Assembly (NCBI GenBank): GCA_008015835.1
Contig: SSGH01000037.1
Location: 1 to 64,000 of the forward strand
Source: Lysobacter sp.
Lineage (GTDB): Bacteria > Pseudomonadota > Gammaproteobacteria > Xanthomonadales > Xanthomonadaceae
Direction of reading: 5' to 3'
Length of the DNA: 64,000 nucleotides
Numbering within the stretch: position 1 is the first letter of the stretch; each line of letters opens with the position of its first letter. The notes under the pieces were generated by a model, which did no database searches, was not told the origin of the DNA, and saw only the letters and a list, made by a program, of their open reading frames with translations. A program made the position numbers and the translations under genes. Below are positions 16,741-25,761 of this stretch, in pieces.

Positions 16741-19059
16741 ATGTCCGAACAAACCGACCTGAAACAAGCCGCGCTCGACTATCACCGCCAGGACCCGCCG
16801 GGCAAGATCAAGGTCGCGCCGACCAAACCGCTGGTCACGCAGCGCGACCTCGCCCTGGCCTACTCGCCCGGCGTGGCCTACGCCTGCGAGGCCATCGTCG
16901 CCGACCCCAATGCCGCCAGCGAGATGACCGCGCGCGGCAATCTGGTCGCGGTGATCACCAACGGCACCGCCGTGCTGGGCTTGGGCGACATCGGCCCGCT
17001 CGCCGGTAAGCCGGTGATGGAAGGCAAGGGCGTGCTGTTCCAGAAGTTCGCCGGCATCGACGTGTTCGACATCGAAGTGAACGAACGCGACCCCGACAAA
17101 CTGGTCGACATCATCGCCTCGCTCGAACCCACCTTCGGCGGCATCAACCTCGAAGACATCAAGGCGCCGGAGTGCTTCATCGTCGAGCGCAAGCTGCGCG
17201 AGCGCATGAACATCCCGGTCTTCCACGACGACCAACACGGCACCGCGATCATCGTCGGCGCCGCCGTGCTCAATGCGCTGGAGATCGTCGGCAAGAAGAT
17301 CGAAGACGTGAAGCTGGCCACCTCCGGCGCGGGCGCGGCGGGCATCGCCTGTCTCGACATGCTGGTGGCGCTGGGCATGAAACGCGAGAACATCCTCGCC
17401 GTGGATCGCGACGGCGTGCTGCACACCGGCCGCGCGAATCTCGACCCCGACAAGGCGCGTTACGCGCGCGACACTGATAAGCGCACGTTGGCCGAGATCG
17501 TGGTCGGCGCCGATGTGTTCCTCGGCCTCTCCGCCGCCGGCATTCTCAAGCCGGAGATGGTCGCGACGATGGCCGAACGCCCTGTCATTCTGGCGCTGGC
17601 GAATCCGACGCCGGAAATCATGCCGGAAGAAGCGAAGAAGGTTCGGCCCGACTGCATCATCGCCACCGGCCGCAGCGACTATCCGAACCAAGTCAACAAC
17701 GCGCTGTGTTTTCCGTACATTTTCCGCGGCGCGCTGGATGTGGGCGCGACCGAAATCGATGAGGCGATGAAGCTCGCCTGCGTGCGCGCGATCGCGCAGC
17801 TCGCGCGCATGGAAGCCTCCGATCTCGGCGGCGCCTACGCCGAAGAAGCGCCGAAGTTCGGCGCCGAATACATCATCCCGCGCCCGTTCGACCCGCGCCT
17901 GCTGACCATCCTCGCGCCCGCCGTGGCGCGCGCCGCGATGGATTCCGGCATCGCGCTGCGGCCCATCGCCGACATGCGCGCGTACGAAGAGAAACTCGCG
18001 CAATTCATCTACCGCACCGGTTTGCTGATGAAACCGGTGTACGACCGCGCCCGCAAAGACCGCAAGCGCGTGGTCTACGCCGAAGGCGAAGAAGAAACCG
18101 TACTGCGCGCGGTGCAGACCGTGGTCGACGAGCGTTTGGCGCGCCCGATCCTGATCGGCCGCCCGGACGTGATCGAAACCCGCCTGCAGCGCCTCGGCCT
18201 GCGCATGCGCGTCGGCGTCGATTTCGATTTGACCAATATCCACGACGACCCGCGTTTCAACGATTACTGGCAGCAATATCACCGCATCACCGAACGTCGC
18301 GGCGTCACGCCCGCGGCGGCGAAGAATCTGCTGCGCTCGCGCACGACTTTGATCGCCGCGCTGATGGTGGAACGCGGCGAAGCGGACGCGATGATCTGCG
18401 GCCTCGTCGGCCGTTTCCACAAGAAACTCGGCTATCTGCGCAGCATTTTCGACTTCGACCGCGGCGTGACCGGCACCGCGGCGATGACCGGCGTCATCAA
18501 CGACCACGGCGTGTGGTTCTTCCTCGACACCCACGTGCAGGTGGATCCGAGCGCCGAACAGATCGCCGAAGCCACGCTGCAGGCCTCGTATCGCCTGAAA
18601 TTGTTCGGCATCGAACCGAAGGTCGCGCTGCTGTCGCATTCGAATTACGGCAGCCACGAAAACCCCAGCGCCGCGAAGATGCGCCGCGCCTACGAACTGA
18701 TCCGCAAGCGCGTGCCGAAGCTCGAAATCGACGGCGAAATGATGGCCGACACCGCCTGGGACGAAGGCCTGCGCCGACGCATGTTCCCCAACACCACGCT
18801 CAGCGGCCGCCCCAATCTGTTCGTGATGCCGAACCTCGACGCCGCCAACATCACCTACAACATGGTGCGCGTGATGACCGACGGCGTCGCCATCGGCCCG
18901 ATCCTCATGGGCCTGGACCAACCCGCCTACATCCTCACCCCCGCCTCCACCCCGCGCCGTGTGGTCAACATGACCGCCATCGCCGCCGTCGAAGCGCAGA
19001 TCCGCAAACAACAACGCGAAACCGACGCCGCCAACCGCAAGGCGATGCGGGAGGATTGA
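16741..19059 (+). CDS. maeB: NADP-dependent malic enzyme with C-terminal phosphotransacetylase-like domain
   Basis: 772 residues, the length of MaeB-type malic enzymes. The N-terminal ~430 residues form the malic enzyme ([43 protein letters not shown]). The C-terminal ~340 residues form a PTA-like domain ([58 protein letters not shown]-like end) that in known MaeB proteins is regulatory rather than catalytic. It decarboxylates malate to pyruvate with NADP in the cytosol, supplying the pyruvate that AceE, encoded 1.1 kb downstream, oxidises. Confidence 0.95.
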   Translation: MSEQTDLKQAALDYHRQDPPGKIKVAPTKPLVTQRDLALAYSPGVAYACEAIVADPNAASEMTARGNLVAVITNGTAVLGLGDIGPLAGKPVMEGKGVLFQKFAGIDVFDIEVNERDPDKLVDIIASLEPTFGGINLEDIKAPECFIVERKLRERMNIPVFHDDQHGTAIIVGAAVLNALEIVGKKIEDVKLATSGAGAAGIACLDMLVALGMKRENILAVDRDGVLHTGRANLDPDKARYARDTDKRTLAEIVVGADVFLGLSAAGILKPEMVATMAERPVILALANPTPEIMPEEAKKVRPDCIIATGRSDYPNQVNNALCFPYIFRGALDVGATEIDEAMKLACVRAIAQLARMEASDLGGAYAEEAPKFGAEYIIPRPFDPRLLTILAPAVARAAMDSGIALRPIADMRAYEEKLAQFIYRTGLLMKPVYDRARKDRKRVVYAEGEEETVLRAVQTVVDERLARPILIGRPDVIETRLQRLGLRMRVGVDFDLTNIHDDPRFNDYWQQYHRITERRGVTPAAAKNLLRSRTTLIAALMVERGEADAMICGLVGRFHKKLGYLRSIFDFDRGVTGTAAMTGVINDHGVWFFLDTHVQVDPSAEQIAEATLQASYRLKLFGIEPKVALLSHSNYGSHENPSAAKMRRAYELIRKRVPKLEIDGEMMADTAWDEGLRRRMFPNTTLSGRPNLFVMPNLDAANITYNMVRVMTDGVAIGPILMGLDQPAYILTPASTPRRVVNMTAIAAVEAQIRKQQRETDAANRKAMRED

Positions 19060-19178
19060 GGGGCGACCAACCCCTCAACACTCCTGCTAGGAGCGCCGGA
19101 AGGCGCGGCCCACAAACCAACATCGCGTGCCCGCGCCTATCGCCACACCGTTCGTCTTTCGTTTTGTCGGTCGGCTTG

Positions 19179-19256
19179 TCGTCGCGGCTTACGCCGCTCC
19201 CACAGCGGGAATCGAGGATCTCAGTCGCCTTTGTGGGAGCGGCGTAAGCCGCGACA
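19179..19256. repeat. REP pair (REPIN) upstream of the RAYT gene
   Basis: Inverted REP arms: GTCGCGGCTTACGCCGCTCC at the left and its complement TGTGGGAGCGGCGTAAGCC at the right, separated by ~27 nt. Confidence 0.9.
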
Positions 19257-19346
19257 AACCCCGCAAGAACAACAGCTGGCGAAGCCCGACGACGCATTCG
19301 GATTTTTCCGACATCGTTTTGCGAGAGGAATGCGCATGCTGACGGC

Positions 19347-19838
19347 ATGTATCGTCCGCCTCCCGCATCAGGCTACCGCGCATTACGCAAAGGCCGCGTT
19401 TCCGTACCGCATCATGCTTATCTCGTCACCGCGGTCGTAGCCGAACGCGAACCCCGTTTTCAGCACAGGACCACCGCCGAAGCAGCAGCGGGCGCACTGA
19501 CGCAGAACGCGCTTTGGACCTCGTCTCGACTGCTGTGTTGGGTGCTCATGCCAGATCACCTGCATGCGTTGGTTCAACTCGGCGCCGGCGAACCGTTGCA
19601 TGCGCTGGTCCGGCGCATGAAGTGCAACACCGCGGCAGCGGCGAACCGGGCCGATGGAAGAACCGGCGCAGTTTGGACCACCGGTTATCACGACCGCGCG
19701 ATACGAGGCGAACATCAACTCCAGTCCGCCGCTCGTTACATCATCGCTAATCCGCTTCGAGCCGGACTCGTCGAATCCATCTCGGAATATCCGTATTGGG
19801 GAGATATCTGGTTCGATCGTCGATCGCTGGATCTGTAG
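19347..19838 (+). CDS. REP-associated tyrosine transposase (RAYT)
   Basis: 163 residues with IS200-like Y1 transposase features. The HUH motif is H71-L72-H73 in MPDHLHAL, and the likely catalytic Tyr131 lies in AARYIIANPLRAGLV. The opening RKGRVSVPHHAYLVTA segment is typical of RAYTs. The gene is flanked on both sides by REP pairs of the same sequence family (19179-19256 and 19904-19980), the classic RAYT arrangement. RAYTs cut and move REP/REPIN elements; this gene is therefore the probable source of the REPs scattered through the window. The frame is intact, so it may be active. Confidence 0.92.
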   Translation: MYRPPPASGYRALRKGRVSVPHHAYLVTAVVAEREPRFQHRTTAEAAAGALTQNALWTSSRLLCWVLMPDHLHALVQLGAGEPLHALVRRMKCNTAAAANRADGRTGAVWTTGYHDRAIRGEHQLQSAARYIIANPLRAGLVESISEYPYWGDIWFDRRSLDL

Positions 19839-19903
19839 CTGGTCCAGCGGGTCGTCATCGGATCAATTTCGCTTCTGCGGACCGTCGAGGGCGCGCTCGT
19901 GTT

Positions 19904-19980
19904 GCGTCGCGGCTTACGCCGCTCCCACAAAAGTGAGGGGGATCCTCGATGACCCTGTGGGAGCGGCGTAAGCCGCGACG
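19904..19980. repeat. REP pair (REPIN) downstream of the RAYT gene
   Basis: Inverted REP arms GTCGCGGCTTACGCCGCTCC and complement, same orientation and sequence as the upstream pair. The remaining ~190 nt to aceE hold its promoter and leader. Confidence 0.9.
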
Positions 19981-20089
19981 CATACCAGCCTCCCCTCAAC
20001 ATGGCCCCCACCCAACCCCCGAAATCGAATTCTTCCCGCTCCGGCCGCCATACCGCACCGCACGGGCTAGGCGGCCGGACACCCCCTGC

Positions 20090-20095
20090 TAGAAT
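20090..20095 (+). promoter_or_regulatory. -10 box TAGAAT upstream of aceE
   Basis: CTGCTAGAATCCG includes a TGC-type extended -10 context and lies 77 nt before the aceE ATG. No good -35 element is visible. Confidence 0.45.
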
Positions 20096-20171
20096 CCGGG
20101 CTCTAATTCGGAATCCACGCTCGGGCCGTCGGCCCGACCCACACGCGGCGCGGCCGCGCGGAGCCCCAGGC

Positions 20172-22862
20172 ATGAGTTGGTTGAACGATCTGCTGCAGAA
20201 CGACCCCGATCCCACCGAAACCCGCGAGTGGGTCGAATCGCTCAAGGCCGTCATCGACGCCGACGGCCCGGAGCGGGCGCACCAACTGCTGCAGGGCATG
20301 GTCGAACTGACCCGCCGCGCCGGGGCGCATCTGCCGTTCGCGCCGACTACCGAGTACATCAACACCATCCCCGCGCACCTCGAACCGCGGATGCCGGGCG
20401 ATTCGCACATGGAATGGCGCATCCGCTCGATGATCCGCTGGAACGCCATGGCCATGGTGGTGCGCGCGAACCGCAAGCCCGGCGAACTGGGCGGGCATAT
20501 CGCCAGCTTCGCCTCGTCGGCGACCCTCTACGACGTGGGCTTCAACCATTTCTGGCGCGCGCCCAGCGCCGACCACCCGGGCGATCTCATCGCCGTCCAA
20601 GGCCACAGCTCGCCGGGCATCTACGCCCGCGCCTTCCTCGAAGGCCGCTTCAGCGAATCGCAGATCGACCATTTCCGCATGGAAGTGGACGGCCGCGGCA
20701 TCAGCAGCTACCCGCATCCGTGGCTGATGCCGGATTTCTGGCAGTTCCCCACCGTGTCGATGGGCCTCGGCCCGATCGGCGCGATCTACCAGGCGCGCAA
20801 CTGGAAATATCTCGAAGCCCGCGGCCTGATGCCGAAGTCCGATCGCAAGGTCTGGTGCTTCATGGGCGACGGCGAATGCGACGAACCCGAAAGCCTGGGC
20901 GCGATTTCCGTGGCCGGCCGCGAAGGCTTGGACAACCTCGTCTTCGTCATCAACTGCAATCTGCAGCGCCTCGACGGCCCGGTGCGCGGCAACGGCAAGA
21001 TCATCCAGGAACTCGAAGGCCAGTTCCGCGGCGCCGGTTGGAACGTGGTCAAGACCATCTGGGGCAGCTATTGGGACCCGCTGCTCGCCAAGGACAACAC
21101 CGGCCAGCTCAAGCGGCTGATGATGGAAACCGTCGACGGCGAATACCAGAACTACAAGGCCTTCGGCGGCGCGTACACGCGCGAGAACTTCTTCGGCAAA
21201 TATCCCGAAACCAGCGCGCTCGTCGCCAACATGAGCGACGACGACATCTGGCGCCTCAACCGCGGCGGCCACGACCCGCACAAGGTCTACGCCGCGTACG
21301 ACAACGCGATGAAGACCGCCGGCATGCCCACCGTGATCCTCGCCAAGACGGTGAAGGGCTACGGCATGGGCGGCGCGGGCGAATCGCTCAACCCCACGCA
21401 TCAGACCAAGAAGCTCGACGACGAAGCCGTGCGCGCGTTCCGCGACCGCTTCAAAATCGCCATTCCCGACGAACAGTTCAAAGACGGCGCGGTGCCGTTC
21501 TTCCACCCCGGCGCGAACTCGCCGGAAGTCGAATACATGCTGGAGCGTCGCCGCGCCCTGGGCGGCTTCCTGCCGCAGCGCCGCCGCAAAGCCACGCAGT
21601 CGCTGGAAACGCCGAAGCTCGACGTCTTCGAACGCCTGCTCAAGAGCACCGGCGACCGCGAAATCAGCACCACCATGGCCTTCGTGCAGGCGCTGAACGT
21701 GATTCTGCGCGACAAACAGGTCGGCCCGCGCTGCGTGCCGATCGTCGCCGACGAAGCCCGCACCTTCGGCATGGAAGGCCTGTTCCGCCAGATCGGCATC
21801 TACGCGCCGCATGGCCAAAAATACAAGCCGGTGGATCGCGACCAATTGATGTACTACCGCGAAGACGCCGCCGGCCAAGTGTTGGAAGAAGGCATCACCG
21901 AAGCCGGCGCGTTCTCGTCGTGGATGGCCGCGGCCACCAGCTACAGCACCAACGACGTACAGATGCTGCCGTTCTACATCTACTACTCGATGTTCGGCTT
22001 CCAGCGCATCGGCGACAGCGCCTGGCAAGCGGCCGACATGCGCGCGCGCGGCTTCCTGCTCGGCGCCACCGCCGGCCGCACCACGCTCAACGGCGAAGGC
22101 CTGCAGCACGAAGACGGCCACTCGCATCTGATGGCCGGCGCGATCCCGAACTGCCGCGCGTACGATCCGACGTTCGGCTTCGAAGTCGCCGTGATCCTGC
22201 AATACGGCATGCAGCGCATGCTGCAGGAACAGCAGGACGAGTATTACTACCTCACCCTGATGAACGAAAACTACAGCCACCCGGACATGCCCGAAGGCGC
22301 GGCCGACGGCATCATCAAGGGCATGTACCTGCTGAAAGACGCCGGCAAGCCGAAGAAAGGCGAACTGCGCGTGCAACTGCTGGGCAGCGGCACCATCCTG
22401 CGCGAAGCCATCGCCGCCGCCGAACTACTCGACAAGGACTTCGGCGTCACCGCCGACATCTGGAGCTGCCCCAGCTTCACCGAACTACGCCGCGACGGCT
22501 TCGACGCCGAACGCTGGAACCGCCTCAACCCCGAAGCCAAGACCCCGCGCAAAGCCTACGTCACCGAACTCCTCGAAACCCGACAAGGCCCCGCCATCGC
22601 CGCCACCGACTACGTCCGCGGCTTCGCCGACCAAATCCGCGCCTTCGTCCCGATGCGCTACACCGTGCTGGGCACCGATGGCTTCGGCCGCTCGGATACC
22701 CGCGCGAATTTGCGTCGTCACTTCGAAGTGGATCGGTACTACATCGCCCACGCCGCGATCGATGCGCTGGCGAAGGAAGGGAAGATGACGGCGAAGGATG
22801 TGGCCCGGGCGATTAAGCTGTACAAGATCGATGTGGAGAAGGGGAACCCGGTGGGGGTTTGA
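20172..22862 (+). CDS. aceE: Pyruvate dehydrogenase E1 component, homodimeric type
   Basis: 896 residues, full length for AceE. Visible elements are HIASFASSATLYDVGFNHFW, the VQGHSSPGIYARAF segment, the ThDP motif GDGECDEPE through FVINCNLQRLDGPVRGNG, and the C-terminal LGTDGFGRSDTR. It oxidatively decarboxylates pyruvate and acetylates the lipoyl groups of AceF. The start MSWLNDLLQ is used because upstream in-frame sequence crosses the promoter. No aceF follows; the next genes form an unrelated AT-richer island, which may have inserted here or displaced the usual neighbour. Confidence 0.96.
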   Translation: MSWLNDLLQNDPDPTETREWVESLKAVIDADGPERAHQLLQGMVELTRRAGAHLPFAPTTEYINTIPAHLEPRMPGDSHMEWRIRSMIRWNAMAMVVRANRKPGELGGHIASFASSATLYDVGFNHFWRAPSADHPGDLIAVQGHSSPGIYARAFLEGRFSESQIDHFRMEVDGRGISSYPHPWLMPDFWQFPTVSMGLGPIGAIYQARNWKYLEARGLMPKSDRKVWCFMGDGECDEPESLGAISVAGREGLDNLVFVINCNLQRLDGPVRGNGKIIQELEGQFRGAGWNVVKTIWGSYWDPLLAKDNTGQLKRLMMETVDGEYQNYKAFGGAYTRENFFGKYPETSALVANMSDDDIWRLNRGGHDPHKVYAAYDNAMKTAGMPTVILAKTVKGYGMGGAGESLNPTHQTKKLDDEAVRAFRDRFKIAIPDEQFKDGAVPFFHPGANSPEVEYMLERRRALGGFLPQRRRKATQSLETPKLDVFERLLKSTGDREISTTMAFVQALNVILRDKQVGPRCVPIVADEARTFGMEGLFRQIGIYAPHGQKYKPVDRDQLMYYREDAAGQVLEEGITEAGAFSSWMAAATSYSTNDVQMLPFYIYYSMFGFQRIGDSAWQAADMRARGFLLGATAGRTTLNGEGLQHEDGHSHLMAGAIPNCRAYDPTFGFEVAVILQYGMQRMLQEQQDEYYYLTLMNENYSHPDMPEGAADGIIKGMYLLKDAGKPKKGELRVQLLGSGTILREAIAAAELLDKDFGVTADIWSCPSFTELRRDGFDAERWNRLNPEAKTPRKAYVTELLETRQGPAIAATDYVRGFADQIRAFVPMRYTVLGTDGFGRSDTRANLRRHFEVDRYYIAHAAIDALAKEGKMTAKDVARAIKLYKIDVEKGNPVGV

Positions 22863-22927
22863 CATAGGAGATATCGGCTGCGGATAGTCTCGTGGTTTGA
22901 GACGTTCATCCGATCGAATTGGACAAT

Positions 22928-24142
22928 ATGCCCATAATCAATCCTGAAATTCTAGCTTGGGCTCGGCAGACAGCAGGCCTGCCGCTAGACGATGCTGCCA
23001 GGAAGATCGGCTTTCGGGATGCAAAAGGCCGAACGGCAATCGATCGGCTCGCAGCTTTAGAGGCTGGAGCCGAGCCCCCCTCGAGAGCTGTTTTGCTCAA
23101 AATGGCAAAGCAGTACCGCCGTCCTCTTCTAGCTTTCTATCTCTCGCACCCGCCAGGAAGGGGCGATCGTGGGCAAGACTTCAGAACTCTGCCGAACGCA
23201 ATTGACCCAAGTGCTGATGCAATCGTCGATGCTCTAATTCGTGACATTAGAGCTCGCCAGCAAATGGTGCGGTCGGCACTAGAGGACGATGAGCCTGCGA
23301 CATTGCCATTCATTGCCTCAAAGGGCATGACCGACGGTGTTGCCACTGTAGCCGCCGATATCAAGACAGCATTACGATTTGATCTGCGCATTTTTCGCCA
23401 GCAAAAAACACCAGATGCAGCTTTCTCTTTTTTACGAGACTCAGTTGAGAATCTTGGCATTTTCGTCCTTCTCATAGGGAATCTAGGAAGCCACCACTCA
23501 GCGATAGAGCCGGAAATCTTTCGAGGCTTTGCACTTGCGGACCCAATTGCTCCATTCGTGGTTGTAAACGACCAAGATGCAAAAGCAGCATGGTCTTTCA
23601 CTCTTCTTCATGAAGTTGCACATCTTTGGCTTGGCGAGACGGGGATCAGTGGGGGCAAGTCAGCACAAGCTATCGAGCGGTTCTGCAATGAAGTAGCTAG
23701 TGAGCTTCTACTACCCACCACAGATATTAATGCTCAAGATTGGAATTCGGTTGCAAATGACTTCGAAGAATTGCAGGCCAAGATAACTAGATTCGCGCGG
23801 CCTTTGAATCTGAGTTACTCACTTGTTGCATATCGGCTGTACAGGTCCGAACTAATCGATCAAGAAATGTGGGAGAAGTGCAGAAAACACTTTCGTGATA
23901 TGTGGCGAAAACAACGGGCTAGCGCCAGAGAACAAGCTAAAGAGAACGATTCAGATGGTCCAAGCTACTACGTTGTTCGTCGGCACAGGCTTGGACGAGC
24001 ACTGCTCAGCTTTGTAAGAGAGCAGATGGATGACGGCAACCTTACACCGACCAAAGCCGCAAAGATTCTTGGCGTCAAACCTAGGACTGTGTCCCCTTTA
24101 CTTCAAGGTTCGGAGCAGGAATTCAATAGGGCGAATCTATGA
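22928..24142 (+). CDS. HTH-type regulator with ImmA/IrrE metallopeptidase domain (probable antitoxin)
   Basis: 404 residues. The N-terminal ~65 residues look like an Xre-type helix-turn-helix (WARQTAGLPLDDAARKIG). The central domain has HEVAH (H228-E229, H232) followed by a conserved FCNEVASELLLP, the ImmA/IrrE (COG2856) zinc-peptidase pattern. The C-terminus adds another helix-turn-helix-like stretch (LTPTKAAKILGVKPRTV). The ATG at 22928 is preferred over an in-frame TTG 9 nt upstream. It overlaps the next gene as ATGA. Base composition is clearly more AT-rich than the flanking genes, suggesting transfer. It probably regulates and neutralises the PIN protein that follows. Confidence 0.85.
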   Translation: MPIINPEILAWARQTAGLPLDDAARKIGFRDAKGRTAIDRLAALEAGAEPPSRAVLLKMAKQYRRPLLAFYLSHPPGRGDRGQDFRTLPNAIDPSADAIVDALIRDIRARQQMVRSALEDDEPATLPFIASKGMTDGVATVAADIKTALRFDLRIFRQQKTPDAAFSFLRDSVENLGIFVLLIGNLGSHHSAIEPEIFRGFALADPIAPFVVVNDQDAKAAWSFTLLHEVAHLWLGETGISGGKSAQAIERFCNEVASELLLPTTDINAQDWNSVANDFEELQAKITRFARPLNLSYSLVAYRLYRSELIDQEMWEKCRKHFRDMWRKQRASAREQAKENDSDGPSYYVVRRHRLGRALLSFVREQMDDGNLTPTKAAKILGVKPRTVSPLLQGSEQEFNRANL

Positions 24143-24651
24143 TTCACCTAATAGATGCCGGGGTACTAATCACCGCTAACGCTCAGTATTATCCCGTTGA
24201 CAGGGTTCCTGAATTTTGGGATTGGCTGCTTCATCAAGCCGAGCAAGGACGAGTGAAGGTTCCTCTTGAGATATATGAGGAAATCAAAGATGGGCCGGAA
24301 GAGGAGGGCAAAGATTTGCTATATGACTGGGTTACTAGCGATGAAGTTAAGCAAAACCTCTTACTTGACGAAGAGGTTGACCCCGATTTAGTGGCGCGAA
24401 TTGTTGCAGAAGGATATGCGGCAGATCTGACTGACAGCGAGATTGAACAAATCGGACGCGACCCATTTTTGGTTGCTTATGCCGCTCAAGATACGCGAAA
24501 TCGAACCGTAGTCACAACTGAAATTTCTAAGCCAAAGAAGCAAAGACAAAATCGCAAACTGCCAAATGTCTGCGATGACTTTGGCGTTCGCTGGATCGAC
24601 ACATTTACTTTTGCAAGAGAACTGAACTTCTCAACCTCTTGGAGACGTTGA
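24139..24651 (+). CDS. DUF4411 PIN-like protein (probable toxin)
   Basis: 170 residues, overlapping the ImmA-type gene by 4 nt. The N-terminus MIHLIDAGVLITAN carries the first acidic residue of a PIN fold, EIYEEIKDG the second, and the C-terminal half DPFLVAYA and VTTEISK the others. This matches DUF4411, a PIN-like nuclease family repeatedly found next to COG2856 regulators in predicted type II toxin-antitoxin pairs. The predicted activity is RNA cleavage, not shown for this protein. AT-rich like its partner. Confidence 0.82.
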   Translation: MIHLIDAGVLITANAQYYPVDRVPEFWDWLLHQAEQGRVKVPLEIYEEIKDGPEEEGKDLLYDWVTSDEVKQNLLLDEEVDPDLVARIVAEGYAADLTDSEIEQIGRDPFLVAYAAQDTRNRTVVTTEISKPKKQRQNRKLPNVCDDFGVRWIDTFTFARELNFSTSWRR

Positions 24652-24674
24652 ACGTGATGATGAGAGTAGCGAGT

Positions 24675-24766
24675 AGCCCGGGCAAGCCCGGAGCGCGCAC
24701 CCGGGATGAAGAAAGATAGCCCACTCCGAAGCCCCCGGGTGCGGCCTTTGGCTTTACCCGGGCTAC
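24675..24766. repeat. Imperfect inverted repeat, GTAGCCCGGG type
   Basis: TAGCCCGGGCAAGCCCGGAG on the left and TTTACCCGGGCTAC on the right, with a second CACCCGGG/CCCGGGTG pair inside. It lies between the PIN gene and the next ORF and is a different palindromic family from the REPs. Confidence 0.7.
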
Positions 24767-24841
24767 GGCGCTACCAAGAGCAATCGCAAGGGCTACCCTG
24801 TAACACTGGAGAGCAGTATCTTTTTTGCAGAGGCAAGACTT

Positions 24842-25540
24842 ATGGCTCAAAAGAAATACAGCAATCTTTCGAAATTCGAAAAAATTGGCGTTTGGGGTTC
24901 TATAGCATCTCTTATTGGAATTGCTATAGCCTTTTTTCCCTCTAACGAATCACCCACTATTACAAAGCAAGTTGCAACCGGCGATAATTCAACGCAAATT
25001 GGCACCGTTTATGGAGACGTCACCTTCAGTGATGATAAGACTTTTGAAAAAATCGAAAAATATAAGGCTGCGGTTTCTCTTGTTGATGAAAACCCAACTT
25101 CATTTCGTGAATTTCTTGAAAGAAATGCAGGAAAAAAAGTAACTATTGAATCCGAGCTCATACTTGACTACGCAGTTCCCATTCATTTTTTAGCTCACCA
25201 AGCCTGCGACTTTCAAGGGCCTTTAGAAACTGGAGAATTAGGCGAAACCAAAACCTTCTCTTTTGGAATTCCAGAATTTTCTACTGATCTTGATGAAAAA
25301 ATGTTACAGCGAATATCCTACAACGAAAGCCGAGATGACTACGATGTCCCAGAAGTAGTTCTTTCGAAAGTTCGCTGCTTAGACAGAATTCGAATTGAGC
25401 CGATTAACCCCGCAAAATTTCGCTGGAGCTATGGTGGGACAGGCATGCGATCACTGCCTTTGCACGGAAATTTTAGAATTACGAGACGTTTTTATAGCGG
25501 CCCGAGTGTTGAATATACGCTGACACAAATTGAGGAATGA
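24842..25540 (+). CDS. AT-rich membrane-anchored protein, unknown
   Basis: 232 residues, strongly AT-rich for this genome. A hydrophobic segment at about 15-33 (GVWGSIASLIGIAIAFF) anchors it, followed by a short GDNSTQIGTVYGDVTF stretch. That kind of Asn/Gln/Gly motif is often seen just after the membrane helix in accessory-island proteins. The remaining ~170 residues (two Cys, many Glu/Asp) show no recognised domain. It sits between a toxin-antitoxin pair and a restriction-type nuclease, so a defence-related role is possible but unproven. Confidence 0.65.
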   Translation: MAQKKYSNLSKFEKIGVWGSIASLIGIAIAFFPSNESPTITKQVATGDNSTQIGTVYGDVTFSDDKTFEKIEKYKAAVSLVDENPTSFREFLERNAGKKVTIESELILDYAVPIHFLAHQACDFQGPLETGELGETKTFSFGIPEFSTDLDEKMLQRISYNESRDDYDVPEVVLSKVRCLDRIRIEPINPAKFRWSYGGTGMRSLPLHGNFRITRRFYSGPSVEYTLTQIEE

Positions 25541-25584
25541 TTCGTTAGGAAAACACGGGTCAGAGTCGACTTGCTTTGGGAAAA

Positions 25585-25755
25585 CAACCCGCAAGGCGGG
25601 CATCAATCCGCCATGACCGAAGCACGCAGGGTGGTCCCTAGCCCACCATTCGGACAACAGAACCACCTCTAGCACTTAGCAAAATGCGCTTCACTCCGTT
25701 CGACGCCCACATGGCGTTGATTTCATAACGGTGGGCCAGGGGCCCACCCTACGCC
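25585..25755. repeat. Intergenic repeat downstream of the HNH gene
   Basis: Begins with a 39-nt unit (CAACCCGCAAGGCGGGCATC..., 25585-25623) and ends with a palindrome GTGGGCCAGGGGCCCACCCTACG. The 39-nt unit recurs at 26822-26860 with 33 of 39 positions identical in the same orientation, and the terminal palindrome has a counterpart at 26893-26915. Confidence 0.65.
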
Positions 25756-25761
25756 AACTCG

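Noticed and set aside
16630-19014. Long minus-strand ORF (794 codons) opposite maeB
   Set aside because: Its product is His/Arg/Ala/Val-rich without domains, while the plus-strand frame encodes an unmistakable full-length malic enzyme. It is a GC-rich antisense shadow.
20103-22376. Long minus-strand ORF (757 codons) opposite aceE
   Set aside because: Same reasoning: aceE on the plus strand is complete and recognisable, and the antisense product has shadow-like composition.
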